Shown here one piece after another: positions 1-7,569 of a DNA stretch of 40,989 bases (positions within the stretch are counted from its first letter, which is position 1; every line of letters begins with the position of its first letter). Origin of the DNA: Bradyrhizobium sp. NAS80.1 (GTDB lineage: Bacteria; Pseudomonadota; Alphaproteobacteria; Rhizobiales; Xanthobacteraceae); assembly GCF_001908205.1 (NCBI RefSeq), contig NZ_LGHL01000095.1:1-40989 (forward strand). The letters are read 5' to 3'. Under the pieces are notes generated by a model, which saw nothing but the letters and a program-made list of their open reading frames with translations, searched no databases and was not told the DNA's origin. The position numbers and the translations under genes were made by a program.

Positions 1-1
1 C

Positions 2-340
2 CCAGGCCAGCGTCCGCAAGGCGCGCGGCACGGTGACGGGCGGCGTGCCGACGAAAGGCATGGCGACGGACGCCACCATAGCTCCGGCAAGCAGGGCGAC
101 GGACGGTCCGGTGAAGGACGGCATGGCGATGCCAGGCATGTTGACGGAAGGCCCGGCAACGGCCAGAAGGCCTCTCGCCGCCGCCGTTCCGGTGGTAAGA
201 TGCATTCTTCGCCAGCCGACCGCCCGGAACAGCGTTCCGCGCATGGCGCTGGCACGTCTGATGGGATACAAGGCGTGGCCTTTTTGCGCCGTGAGAGTCG
301 GCCGAACGGCCTATCGAACCGCAAACCCTTTTCGCACTAG
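2..340 (+). CDS. rhlE: C-terminal tail of DEAD-box RNA helicase (RhlE-like), partial
   Basis: The window opens inside this gene; only the last 112 codons, ending in TAG, are present. The frame reads as a low-complexity tail rich in Gly, Arg, His and Asp (repeats such as HGDGRRADERHGDGRHH), a basic patch (SRRRRSGG) and the ending NRKPFSH. None of the helicase core motifs is in view. Family knowledge: alphaproteobacterial RhlE helicases carry Arg/Gly-rich C-terminal extensions that bind RNA, and rhlE often sits just before infA and a cold-shock gene. The call therefore rests on tail composition and on the neighbours, with infA starting 24 bases after the stop. A competing frame from 33 to 371 overlaps the infA start and has no recognisable composition. 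Confidence 0.6.
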   Translation, partial: PGQRPQGARHGDGRRADERHGDGRHHSSGKQGDGRSGEGRHGDARHVDGRPGNGQKASRRRRSGGKMHSSPADRPEQRSAHGAGTSDGIQGVAFLRRESRPNGLSNRKPFSH

Positions 341-363
341 CCGTCCACGACCTGGAGAAATTC

Positions 364-651
364 ATGGCTAAGGAAGAGCTGATCCAGTTCGAAGGACTGG
401 TCACCGAAATCCTCCCCGACGCACGCTATCGCGTGCAGCTCGACGCCGGACACGAGATCGTCGCCTACACCGCCGGCAAGATGAAGAAGAACCGCATCAA
501 GACGCTGGCGGGAGACCGCGTGACGGTGGAAATGTCGCCCTATGATCTGGAAAAGGGACGGCTGATTTTCCGCCACAAGGACGAACGTCCTGCGACGGCC
601 GGCGGACCTCCGCGACCCGGACAGCGCGGTGGCCAGTTCCGCCGTCGTTGA
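364..651 (+). CDS. infA: Translation initiation factor IF-1
   Basis: IF-1 binds the 30S A site during initiation together with IF-2 and IF-3. The 95-aa product starts MAKEELIQFEGLVTEILPDA and keeps the S1/OB-fold signature with AGKMKKNRIKTLAGDRV and the end of the fold at YDLEKGRLIFRHK. The usual bacterial IF-1 ends at about residue 72; here about 22 further residues follow, rich in Gly, Pro and Arg and ending GGQFRRR, a basic tail that could contact RNA. A GGAG lies about nine bases before the ATG. The gene sits between a probable RNA helicase and a cold-shock gene, and IF-1 is cold-induced in some bacteria, so this may be the cold-linked IF-1 copy. Whether a second infA exists cannot be seen here. 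Confidence 0.93.
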   Translation: MAKEELIQFEGLVTEILPDARYRVQLDAGHEIVAYTAGKMKKNRIKTLAGDRVTVEMSPYDLEKGRLIFRHKDERPATAGGPPRPGQRGGQFRRR

Positions 652-703
652 TCTGCATCAAGGGCGCGAGCGCGCTGGGTTAAAATTCTGACCTGTTTGC
701 TGG

Positions 704-726
704 TCCGCCGTGGACATCACGGCGGA
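704..726 (+). other. Perfect 9-bp hairpin between infA and csp
   Basis: A stem TCCGCCGTG (704-712) pairs with CACGGCGGA (718-726) around the loop GACAT. It is followed by an A run on the plus strand, not a T run, so a standard intrinsic terminator is not supported. It may protect the infA mRNA 3' end or act as a weak terminator. The 652-919 gap otherwise holds the csp promoter and leader. Confidence 0.4.
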
Positions 727-749
727 TCAAAAAATCGTGCACGTCAGGA

Positions 750-778
750 TTGTTTTGAGGCCCTATTTCCAATAAAAT
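750..778 (+). promoter_or_regulatory. Predicted sigma-70-type promoter of the cold-shock gene
   Basis: TTGTTT (750-755), a 17-base spacer and TAAAAT (773-778) give good -35 and -10 matches with ideal spacing. Transcription would start near 785 and leave a leader of about 135 bases before the csp start codon. This is a pattern match only. Confidence 0.5.
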
Positions 779-815
779 GGACTAATCGATTTTCGGCCGG
801 ACGATATTAGCATCC

Positions 816-886
816 ACCGGTACAGCCGGTTCAGACACGCTGACGACCCTTCCAGAAATTCGATCTAACCGCCCACGCAAGTGGGC
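816..886 (+). promoter_or_regulatory. Structured 5' leader of the cold-shock mRNA
   Basis: Two hairpins lie in the predicted leader: ACCGG/CCGGT (816-820 with 826-830), and GCCCAC-GCAA-GTGGGC (871-886), a six-pair stem closed by a GNRA tetraloop. The second ends about 17 bases before the AGAAGGA ribosome-binding site. Long structured leaders that respond to temperature are well known for cspA in enteric bacteria. A similar role here is inferred from position and structure. Confidence 0.4.
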
Positions 887-919
887 TTCGACACTGTATA
901 TCTGAGAAGGACTACCCCC

Positions 920-1132
920 GTGAGCATGGGAACCGTGAAGTGGTTTAACGCGACCAAGGGCTTTGGCTTCATCCAGCCCGACGATGGCGGCCAGGACGTC
1001 TTCGTTCACATCAGCGCCGTTGAACGTGCCGGCCTCGGCACGCTGCGCGAAGGCCAGAAGATCTCCTACGAGATCGTCGCCGATCGCCGTTCCGGCAAGT
1101 CGGCAGCGGACAACCTCCGCAGCGCCGGCTGA
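920..1132 (+). CDS. Cold-shock protein (CspA family)
   Basis: The product is a single cold-shock domain that binds single-stranded nucleic acid and melts RNA structure. RNP1 is seen as KGFGFIQP and RNP2 as VFVHISAV; the start GTVKWFNATKG and the end ADNLRSAG are typical. Length is about 70 aa, as usual for the family. I favour the GTG at 920 (product MSMGTVKWF) because AGAAGGA lies about nine bases upstream; the ATG at 926 is the alternative, and an upstream in-frame ATG at 881 would add non-homologous residues from the leader hairpin. The gene follows infA and a probable RhlE helicase, three functions that fit RNA handling in the cold. Confidence 0.93.
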   Translation: MSMGTVKWFNATKGFGFIQPDDGGQDVFVHISAVERAGLGTLREGQKISYEIVADRRSGKSAADNLRSAG

Positions 1133-1203
1133 GCCTGTCGGGCCTTGCTGAGCCGGCCGGGCCTTGGCCCGGGATCGGCTCGAGCGAACAAGCTAAAAGA
1201 AAA

Positions 1204-1230
1204 GGCCGTGCGCTCCGCACGGCCTTTTTT
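1204..1230 (+). terminator. Intrinsic terminator of the cold-shock gene
   Basis: A nine-pair stem GGCCGTGCG (1204-1212) with CGCACGGCC (1216-1224) closes on the loop CTC and is followed directly by six T residues (1225-1230). An A-rich stretch precedes it, so weak bidirectional action is possible. Confidence 0.88.
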
Positions 1231-1310
1231 CTGTCAGGTGTCTTGGGATCGGTGACTGCAGCCATCGGCGCGGCGATGGACCATTCAGCGCCGCGACGGC
1301 AATTCCGATT

Positions 1311-1931
1311 TCAGCACGACGACGGCACGTTGTTGTAGGCAATACAGGTGACCTGGCGCGGCCGCGTATAGGAGACGTCGCTCAACACCAGGTCCGACTT
1401 CAGGACGTAGTAGAGCGTGGGCTTATAGGTGTAGCTAACCTCGCTCAGGATCAGGTAGGTCGACGGCACCAGCAGCGCTGAGGGGATCGACGAGGTGATC
1501 TTGTCGCCTGCCTTGCGAAGCGAGGTCGTGAGGGTCGCCTGCGTCGCAGAAGAACTCGCAACGGTGGCCGACTTGCTCCACTGGACCGTCGCGATGCTGT
1601 TGGCATCGATGTAGATCTCGGAGATCGTGCCTACCGTATTGCTCGCATCGTAAGGCGTGACGATCGAGATGCTCGCCGTGAACGTGTTCTGCAGGCTCGT
1701 ATCGGTCGCCACTCCCGAGGATTGCGACGTCAGGTCGGACAGCGTTCTTGCAATCAGTGTGACCTTGCGATCGATCGCCACCGCGGTCGAGACTTCGACG
1801 GTGCCGAAGAACATCACGAGCATCAACGGCACGATCATTGCGAATTCCGTTGCAGCGAGCGCCCTGCTGTCGGCGAGGAAATCGCGTGCGGAGGTCCGGC
1901 CGGCGTGTAGGATTCTCACGATCATCTGCAT
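1311..1931 (-). CDS. TadE/TadG-family pilus assembly protein (pseudopilin-like)
   Basis: This 206-aa protein has a basic N-terminus, then the TadE-like segment ALAATEFAMIVPLMLVMFFG (about residues 24-43), a prepilin-like hydrophobic helix with the conserved Glu in TEF. The C-terminal part is extracytoplasmic and Ser/Thr-rich and ends in Cys. TadE and TadG proteins are minor pilins or envelope components needed for Flp pilus assembly. I chose the ATG at 1931, 23 bases after the stop of the upstream paralogue; the frame is open further upstream, but that part runs through the neighbour's coding sequence. It is co-transcribed with that gene on the minus strand. The rest of the tad genes begin about 3.3 kb away, beyond an acquired cassette. 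Confidence 0.87.
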   Translation of the reverse strand: MQMIVRILHAGRTSARDFLADSRALAATEFAMIVPLMLVMFFGTVEVSTAVAIDRKVTLIARTLSDLTSQSSGVATDTSLQNTFTASISIVTPYDASNTVGTISEIYIDANSIATVQWSKSATVASSSATQATLTTSLRKAGDKITSSIPSALLVPSTYLILSEVSYTYKPTLYYVLKSDLVLSDVSYTRPRQVTCIAYNNVPSSC

Positions 1932-1954
1932 TGTTCTGCTCGGATCCAACAGTG

Positions 1955-2569
1955 CTAGTAGGGCTCGTTCTGGAATGCAGCCGTCGCGACAAGCAGACGC
2001 TTGTTGCCGTTGAGATTGGCGATGTTGTAGCCGAGGCCGGTGACGAAGAGCGGCCACTGATAGTACATCCGCACCACGACGACCTGGCCGGCGCTGCCGG
2101 GATTGTATTGCATGCCGGTGGCGACGAAGTTGTTGCTTGCGTCGATATGGCTGGACAGGGTCACCGACGCGAAGGAATTGGAGTAGCTCTGGACGTCGAC
2201 GTAAAGGCTGTTGCAATCGAACAGGGCGGGGATCTGGGTGCAGACGAAGGCCTTGAACGTCCCCTGCGTGCAGGGCGTGCCCACGCCTGACACGGCGCAG
2301 GCCGCCACCGAACCGGACTGGGCCTGGCCGGTCAGGACCACGCGCGCCGAATTCTGGGTGATGGTCTCGAGCACCTGGCTCGCGAAGAACATCAGCGCCG
2401 TCTCGATGATGGCGAACAGCAGCGCGAAGAACATCGGCGCGACCAGCGCGAACTCGACGGCAGCGGAGCCGCGGCCGTTGCGGCGAAACCGGCGCAGCGC
2501 GGTCCGGAACGTGAACCTTTTGGATGCAGGCGATGGCATCGCGTCGAATTCCCTGGCAGCGGCGGTCAT
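1955..2569 (-). CDS. TadE/TadG-family pilus assembly protein
   Basis: A 204-aa protein with a basic N-terminus (FRRNGRGSAAVEFALVAPM), a TadE-type hydrophobic helix at about residues 37-60 with the conserved Glu in VEF, and a periplasmic domain with several Cys residues that could form disulfides. It is first in a two-gene minus-strand unit with the TadE/G gene at 1311-1931. The start at 2569 has a GGGGCAG just upstream; an internal ATG at 2539 is possible. Function in the Flp/Tad pilus is inferred from the family and from the nearby cpa genes. Confidence 0.87.
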   Translation of the reverse strand: MTAAAREFDAMPSPASKRFTFRTALRRFRRNGRGSAAVEFALVAPMFFALLFAIIETALMFFASQVLETITQNSARVVLTGQAQSGSVAACAVSGVGTPCTQGTFKAFVCTQIPALFDCNSLYVDVQSYSNSFASVTLSSHIDASNNFVATGMQYNPGSAGQVVVVRMYYQWPLFVTGLGYNIANLNGNKRLLVATAAFQNEPY

Positions 2570-3014
2570 CTGCCCCGTTCAGTAGCGGAAACTGATTGTT
2601 TAAGTGTTTCAGGCAATCCGCACCCGACGGCCCGCACCGTTAAGGGTGCGTAAACCACGATCGACTCACGGCGCGGAGAGCAGACTTTCTCCACGCACGC
2701 GTGCGAGCCTTCCCGGCGGTCTCGGCATCGCCGAACTGCGCGACGTTGAAACTTAGCCGCCGCAGTTCGTTAGCCGGCGATGCCTGCTCCTGACGTTCAC
2801 CCGACGGCGTGCGCTGCTCCGTCGCAGAATAGGAGAGTCTGCAACAAAATCCAGAAACCACCATTTTGCTCACACCCACATTCCGTCGTCGCTCGCGGGC
2901 ACTCGCGCTCAACAGCCGGCGATCACGAGAGGGGTGATGACCTCGTGTGGCCAGCGCTTGCCCACGCGAAGTGAAGGCTGAGCGGAAGTACCCTATGAAA
3001 ATAGCGACCTCGAA
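2570..3014. other. Intergenic region, no convincing gene
   Basis: This 445-base stretch separates the divergent-facing tadE/G pair from the 3' end of the TetR gene. Small open frames on both strands (2640-2912 minus, 2780-2974 plus) have no recognisable domain and look like chance frames. It should hold the promoter of the tadE/G pair and the left boundary of the acquired cassette, but I could not place either. Confidence 0.5.
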
Positions 3015-3620
3015 CTACGAGGGGTGCTGCACGACAGCGTCAAAGACCTGCATTGCGCTATCGATCGACGCCATCATCTGCTTCTTCGAGAAGCCGTCCC
3101 GCGCCTGGACGGAGAGGCCCTGCAGGAAGGTTGTGTAGAAGTCCGCCAGCACCTCCGGGTCGGCCTCCGGTTTGATCTCGCCGTAGTCTCGGGCTTCGCG
3201 AATACGCCGAACGATAGCGGCATGCCGTGCGCGTCGTTGTACCGACAGCCAATCGGAGACCCCTTCGTTCTCCTTTGCGCATCTGGGCGCCGAGAGGACC
3301 ACCATGCACCCGCGAGGCTTACCTGGCCGCGTGAACAAGGTCACGGCGTCCACCAGCATCCGGCGGAGAGCAGCGCGCGTGGTGGGCTCCTCGGTAAGGG
3401 CGCGGGAGGCGAATCCCCCATCATTGGCATCATAATCGGCGACAGCCTCTCGAAAGAGCGCCTCTTTCGATCCAAAGGCCGCGTAGATGCTCGCCGACGA
3501 TATGTTCATCGCAGAAATGAGGTCGGCCATCGAAGTGCCTTCGTAACCGCGTTCCCAGAATGCATCTCGCGCGCTGCGCAACGCCTGTTCACGATCGAAT
3601 GCTCTTGGCCTGCCTGCCAT
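3015..3620 (-). CDS. TetR/AcrR-family transcriptional regulator
   Basis: This 201-aa protein begins MAGRPRAFDREQALRSARDA, followed by a TetR helix-turn-helix (about residues 27-49: GTSMADLISAMNISSASIYAAFG) and a longer helical ligand-binding domain containing Cys residues. An AAGGAAG precedes the ATG. It is divergent from the SDR-MFS pair, the standard layout in which a TetR protein represses a neighbouring enzyme and efflux pump and is released by the small molecule they handle. The ligand cannot be told from sequence. It is intact while both putative target genes are broken. Confidence 0.9.
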   Translation of the reverse strand: MAGRPRAFDREQALRSARDAFWERGYEGTSMADLISAMNISSASIYAAFGSKEALFREAVADYDANDGGFASRALTEEPTTRAALRRMLVDAVTLFTRPGKPRGCMVVLSAPRCAKENEGVSDWLSVQRRARHAAIVRRIREARDYGEIKPEADPEVLADFYTTFLQGLSVQARDGFSKKQMMASIDSAMQVFDAVVQHPS

Positions 3621-3657
3621 CGCGCTTCCTTTCTGGAATGATCAACAAATAATTCGC

Positions 3658-3685
3658 TTGACGACTCTTGGCAAGGTCCTATTTT
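3658..3685 (+). promoter_or_regulatory. Predicted promoter of the SDR-MFS unit
   Basis: TTGACG (3658-3663), a 16-base spacer and TATTTT (3680-3685) form a good sigma-70-type promoter between the TetR gene and the SDR gene. Just downstream a GATCGATC palindrome lies within TTGATCGATC and could be part of a TetR operator. Pattern match only. Confidence 0.42.
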
Positions 3686-3719
3686 GGATTGATCGATCTT
3701 GAATGGAGACGCGAAGCGA

Positions 3720-4468
3720 ATGTGTACGTTCGATGGAAAAGTAGTACTCGTCACTGGGGGCTCGCGGGGGGATTGGCAAGGCGGTCGTCCGTCGCTTCGC
3801 CGATCTCGGCGCGAGAGTGGCGTTCACCTACCGGGCCGAAGCGGACAAGGCGGATGCCGTCGTCCGCGATCTGCAAAGCTCTGGAGCAGTGGTGAAGGCC
3901 ATTCCGGCGGACATCACGGATGCGGTTGCGGTCGCCGAGCTTATGCGAAACGTCGCCACCGCCTTCGGTCACATCGATATTCTCGTGAACAACGCTGGCA
4001 CGTTCGGTGTCCGTGCCATTGGCGATGTGGATTACACTTTCTACGCGGACCAATTCAACGTGAACGTGTGGGGGACGCTTCAAGTCACTCAGGCTGCGCT
4101 CGCCCTGTTCCCGGACAGTGCGGCGGCCGGATCGTCAATCTCTCTTCGCAGCGGGCGTTTTCACCGAAGGATCGCACGGGCGTTTATGCGGCGTCCAAGG
4201 CGGCGGTCTCGACCCTTACGCAAGCGCTTGCGATTGAGCTTGGACCGAGAGGCATCACGTCAACGCCGTCGCGCCGGCAGTGACCCGCACCGACATGACG
4301 GCGGCAATACCTCCAGAAAAGCGTGAGCTTCTGGCGGCCTCGACCCCGTTACGCCGCCTCGGGGAACCCGACGACATCGCCGCGGTGATCACGTTCCTCG
4401 CCTCCGAGGAGAGCCGGTGGATCACTGGTCGGACGATCCTGACCGATGGCGGAATCACCGGAGCCTAG
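3720..4468 (+). pseudogene. Short-chain dehydrogenase/reductase, three frameshifts
   Basis: Joining three reading frames gives a normal SDR of about 248 aa: FDGKVVLVTGGSRG (TGxxxGxG cofactor loop), then the NNAG motif in DILVNNAGTFG, then the catalytic YxxxK in VYAASKAAVS, then the typical end of the fold at ITGRTILTDGGITGA. The frame breaks first at 3766-3775, where CGGGGGGA has one G too many; second near 4120, between PDSAAAG and GRIVNLSS; and third near 4258, where ACGTCAACG seems to lack a G before the VNAVAP segment. SDR enzymes use NAD(P)H to reduce ketones or oxidise alcohols; the substrate is unknown. With three lesions, real decay is more likely than sequencing error alone. Confidence 0.82.
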
Positions 4469-4479
4469 GGACGAAAATC

Positions 4480-5614
4480 ATGCCGATCGCCATCTATGTG
4501 CTCGGGTTGAGCATATTTTGCCGAGTTCGTTATTTCTGGTCTTCTACCGGAGTTAGCGCATGATTTCGGCGTGTCGATCCCGACGGCCGCTTTGCTCATA
4601 TCGGGGTTCGCACTGGCGGTAGCGGTCGGTGGTCCACCGCTCACGTTGGCGTCCCTGCGCATCAGGCAAAAGACAGCACTGATCGCGCTTCTCGTCCTGT
4701 TCAACGCCGGGCAGATCCTGGGCGCTCTGGCGCCCACCTACAGCGTATTGATGGCCGCACGGGTGATCACCGCGCTGTCGGTGGGAGCCTTCTTCGGAAT
4801 TGGCGCCGTGGTCGCCGTGAACCTTGCCGGCGAAGACAGGCAAGCGAAGGCCATTGCGATCATGTTTGGAGGACTGACCGTTGCAAATATCGTTGGCGTT
4901 CCGCTCGGCGCATTTATCGGCCAGCATTGGGGTTGGCGAGCTAGCTTCTGGATCGTGGCTGGCCTCGCCTGCGTCAGTCTTGCCGCGGTCATCGCCCTCG
5001 TTCCGGCGAGTCGGCAGCTACCTTCGATTCACGTGAGGGCGGAGCTACGACCATTGAAACTTCCGGCGATGTGGTCGGCATTGTTGACGACAGCACACAG
5101 TCAGGCGGCGCTATTCGCGGTTTTCAGCTATATCGCGCCTATCTTGACGACACTCGCAGGGTTCAGCCCCGCCGCGGTCCCGCCCCTGTTGGTGCTCTTC
5201 GGAGTCGGCACCTTCGCGGGAAGCTATATTGGAGGCCGATTTGCCGATCGCCATCTCAGTCTCAATCTTTTTGTTGGGCTCCTGGCGCTGACCCTCGTCA
5301 TCGGACTGTTCCCGATTGCAATGCTCGCGAAATCGACTGCGATCGCGATCGTGTTCGCGCTCGGTGTCGCAGCCTTCGCAATCAATCCGGCGCTCCAGAC
5401 CCAGGTCATGCGTGTGGCGGCTGACGCCCCGACGGTTTCAAGCACAGTCAACATTTCGGCCTTCAATGTTGGAAACACGTTCGGTCCGTGGGTTGGAGGT
5501 GTCGCGATATCGGCGAACTATGGATACGAGGCTCCGGAAGTTCTGGCTGCGGGATTGGCCTTGGCGAGTTGTGCCGGCAGCTATCCTTACCGCAAAGCTC
5601 TCCCGCGGGAGTAA
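4480..5614 (+). pseudogene. MFS drug-efflux-type transporter, damaged at both ends
   Basis: Starting at the ATG at 4480 the frame reads MPIAIYVLGLSIF, then breaks; after about 11 missing bases near 4515 it resumes in another frame as EFVISGLLPELAHDFGVSIP. From there it is open to 5614 with about 11 hydrophobic segments typical of DHA1 (Cml/AraJ-like) sugar or drug exporters. The last residues (GSYPYRKALPRE) do not look like a native end; a neighbouring frame reads AAILTAKLSRGSN, so one extra base near 5577 is possible. The open part alone (GTG at 4571, 347 aa) would lack the first transmembrane helix. It follows the SDR gene by 11 bases and ends at an integrase scrap. Confidence 0.75.
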
Positions 5615-5781
5615 CCATCGACGCGGCGGTTGATGCACCACGAGGCGTAGAAGCGCCGCAGGGCGTGTAGCTCGGTGTATTTCGCTTTGGGCTTGACCTT
5701 GCCAGTCTTTGTATCGCGCTTGGTGCCGGTTTTCGTGACGAGCCCGGCCACGATCACGGCCGGCTGTAGGCCCCGGGTGGA
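5614..5781 (-). pseudogene. Tyrosine recombinase (phage-type integrase) fragment
   Basis: On the minus strand a piece reads STRGLQPAVIVAGL, then a Lys-rich loop, then KYTELHALRRFYASWCINR and RRVDG. HALR matches the HxxR box of the tyrosine integrase catalytic domain, and FYASWCIN is typical of integrases found on rhizobial islands. The N-terminal arm-binding part, the first catalytic Arg region and the C-terminal catalytic Tyr are all absent, so it cannot work. It touches the damaged end of the MFS gene, suggesting deletion joined the two. It marks the TetR-SDR-MFS block as part of a former integrating element. Confidence 0.7.
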
Positions 5782-5821
5782 CCGCGCGGGTCCGCCCGGG
5801 CACACCTGCCAAATGGTCTTG

Positions 5822-6319
5822 CTAGTTGGTCTTGGCGTCCGCGCCGGCGGTGCCGCTCGCATTGTTGCTCAACGAACTGGCCTGGCTCATCGTGGTGCTG
5901 AAGTATTTGTCGCTGTCGCCGAGCGTCACGCGACGTTGGCAAAGCGGCATGCAGCTGTAGGACTCGCGCTCGATCCCGCGATAGACGGTCACGAGCCTGT
6001 CGCTCGGGCCTTCGACCTGGATCTGGCGGTCGACCAGGATCTCACCACCCCGGTCGAGCGCGATGAAATTGGTGGCGCCATAGCCCTTGCCGGTCACGAC
6101 GATCATGCCGCCGGGCTGGAGCGTGACGTCGGCGATCAGGGGATTGCCGACCACGATGGTCGCCACCTTGCCGGGCAGCCGTACCAGCTTGGCCTGGTCG
6201 ACATTGACGGCGATGGTATCGACGGTGGACTCGGCAAGGCCGGCAGCCGGCGATGCCAGCACCGCGGCCGCAACCAGAAGACAGACGCGCGCATGACGGC
6301 GCAGCAGTTCTTTACGCAT
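5822..6319 (-). CDS. Pilus assembly protein with CpaC/RcpA-like N-terminal domain
   Basis: A 165-aa protein with a cleavable signal peptide (hydrophobic stretch VCLLVAAAVLASPAAGLAES) followed by a domain resembling the N-terminal part of CpaC secretins: VDQAKLVRLPGKVATIVVGNP, then IADVTLQPGGMIVVTGKGYG and TNFIALDRGG. No secretin domain follows. A Cys pair (SYSCMPLCQR) lies near residues 122-126, and the tail is Ser/Ala-rich and polar. The CpaC encoded in this window (9516-11006) has the same block (KSIVIDLPRDIKDVLVADPKI). The likely role is a periplasmic accessory of the Flp pilus secretin, inferred from homology by eye and from position. GGGGGT precedes the ATG. Confidence 0.8.
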   Translation of the reverse strand: MRKELLRRHARVCLLVAAAVLASPAAGLAESTVDTIAVNVDQAKLVRLPGKVATIVVGNPLIADVTLQPGGMIVVTGKGYGATNFIALDRGGEILVDRQIQVEGPSDRLVTVYRGIERESYSCMPLCQRRVTLGDSDKYFSTTMSQASSLSNNASGTAGADAKTN

Positions 6320-6474
6320 ACTCTTACCCCCGGGACGTCACAAACCGGCAGAAGCGATTCGATGCGGCGGAGCCGGTGCCCGACCCGTCTAACCTGCCCT
6401 CAATTCGTGAACGTTCCGCAAATTCGTCGACTATTGTTTGAACGGACTTGCGTTCTGCGGTCCAGCCTCCCGTC

Positions 6475-7302
6475 CTAACGGCGGAATGGATAGGCGAGCT
6501 GGCCCGCGATCTCCTTCGGCATGGTCGCTTCGTCCTTGCCGTAGCCCTGCGGCAGCTTCCCCTCCGGCATGCGGAAGGTGCCGAACAGCACGTCCCAGAC
6601 GGGGAACGTCCCGGCAAAATTGGTGTCGCCGCCCTCTTCGAGCGGGGTGTGGTGCCAGCGGTGAAATACCGGCGTCGCCAGCAAATATTTGAACGGCCCG
6701 AAGGTCCAGTTCAGGTTGGCGTGCACGAAGGCCGAATGGAATGTTGTGAACGGGGAGACCCAGATCATGACGTTCGGGGAGATGCCGGCCATCAGCAAAA
6801 CGACGTCGACCCCGATCGTGCCGAGCACGAGATTGACGGGATGGAAGCGGGCCGCCGAAATCCAGCTCAGCTCCTCCGAGGAATGATGGATCGCGTGGTA
6901 CTTCCAGAACTCGCCGCCATGGAACAGCCGGTGCAGCCAGTACAGCATGAAGTCGCTCAGGACCAGGAACAGCACCGCCTGCGCCCAGAGCGGCAACTGC
7001 GCCAGCGGGCCGTGGCCGTTGTCATAGAAGGCGATGAGATCGTCGGCATCGTGGATGTTGAAGAGAAGGCTGGCGCCGACGATCAGAAGCCCGATCCGCA
7101 TGGTGCGGGCGAACACCGGAACGAAGAACCAATAGCAGATGTCGGTGATGATCTCCCGCTTGCGCCACCACGGCGCGCCGGGATTACAGGCCCAGAAATA
7201 CTCGAGCACCGTGAAGACCAGCGCGAGCACGAAGGTGACCGGAACCACCTTGGCGATAGTGTCTCCGAGCATCAGGGCGACTTGCATGGGCAGGCTCGAC
7301 AT
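6475..7302 (-). CDS. Sterol desaturase / fatty acid hydroxylase family protein
   Basis: A 275-aa integral membrane protein with the histidine clusters of this di-iron superfamily: H124-x3-H128 (HRLFH), H136-xx-HH (HAIHH) and H214-xx-HH (HRWHH), plus H154. At least four hydrophobic segments precede and separate the clusters. Members hydroxylate or desaturate lipids such as sterols, fatty acids or sphingoid bases using O2; the substrate here is unknown, and hopanoid or ornithine-lipid modification would be plausible in this family of bacteria but is a guess. It lies between two pilus genes and divergent from the pilin gene. No direct link to pili is evident. Confidence 0.9.
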   Translation of the reverse strand: MSSLPMQVALMLGDTIAKVVPVTFVLALVFTVLEYFWACNPGAPWWRKREIITDICYWFFVPVFARTMRIGLLIVGASLLFNIHDADDLIAFYDNGHGPLAQLPLWAQAVLFLVLSDFMLYWLHRLFHGGEFWKYHAIHHSSEELSWISAARFHPVNLVLGTIGVDVVLLMAGISPNVMIWVSPFTTFHSAFVHANLNWTFGPFKYLLATPVFHRWHHTPLEEGGDTNFAGTFPVWDVLFGTFRMPEGKLPQGYGKDEATMPKEIAGQLAYPFRR

Positions 7303-7418
7303 GTCGCCTCTCTTCCGGATTGCTGGTCGCCTACGCCTACTCCGCGAAATTTAAGGGACGGTGAAGCCGATGACGCGCTTGCGGCACATCCGGATCGGGA
7401 GCGAATTATGCTGCCGCC

Positions 7419-7433
7419 TTAACGGGAAATTCA
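7419..7433 (+). promoter_or_regulatory. CtrA-like motif upstream of the pilin gene
   Basis: TTAA (7419-7422), seven bases, then TTCA (7430-7433) matches the CtrA consensus TTAA-N7-TTAA at seven of eight positions, about 137 bases before the pilin ATG. CtrA controls pilin genes in Caulobacter. In a 267-base gap such a match can arise by chance. Confidence 0.25.
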
Positions 7434-7569
7434 CTCTGGGCAAAAGGCATCGGGCTGGAAGCGGGTTTGCGCGATCGAATTAACCCCACCGAAAGAGCTC
7501 GGCTCACATGGTCATCGCGTCAAGTACGGCGCCGAACGAGGCGATCACACCCCAGATGGAGTTTAGTTC

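Noticed and set aside
33..371. Frame over the helicase tail
   Set aside because: It runs past the infA start and lacks recognisable similarity; the frame ending at 340 gives the expected Arg/Gly-rich helicase tail.
2640..2912. Minus-strand 90-codon frame upstream of tadE/G
   Set aside because: No ribosome-binding site or domain; basic, Arg/Ser-rich composition of a chance frame.
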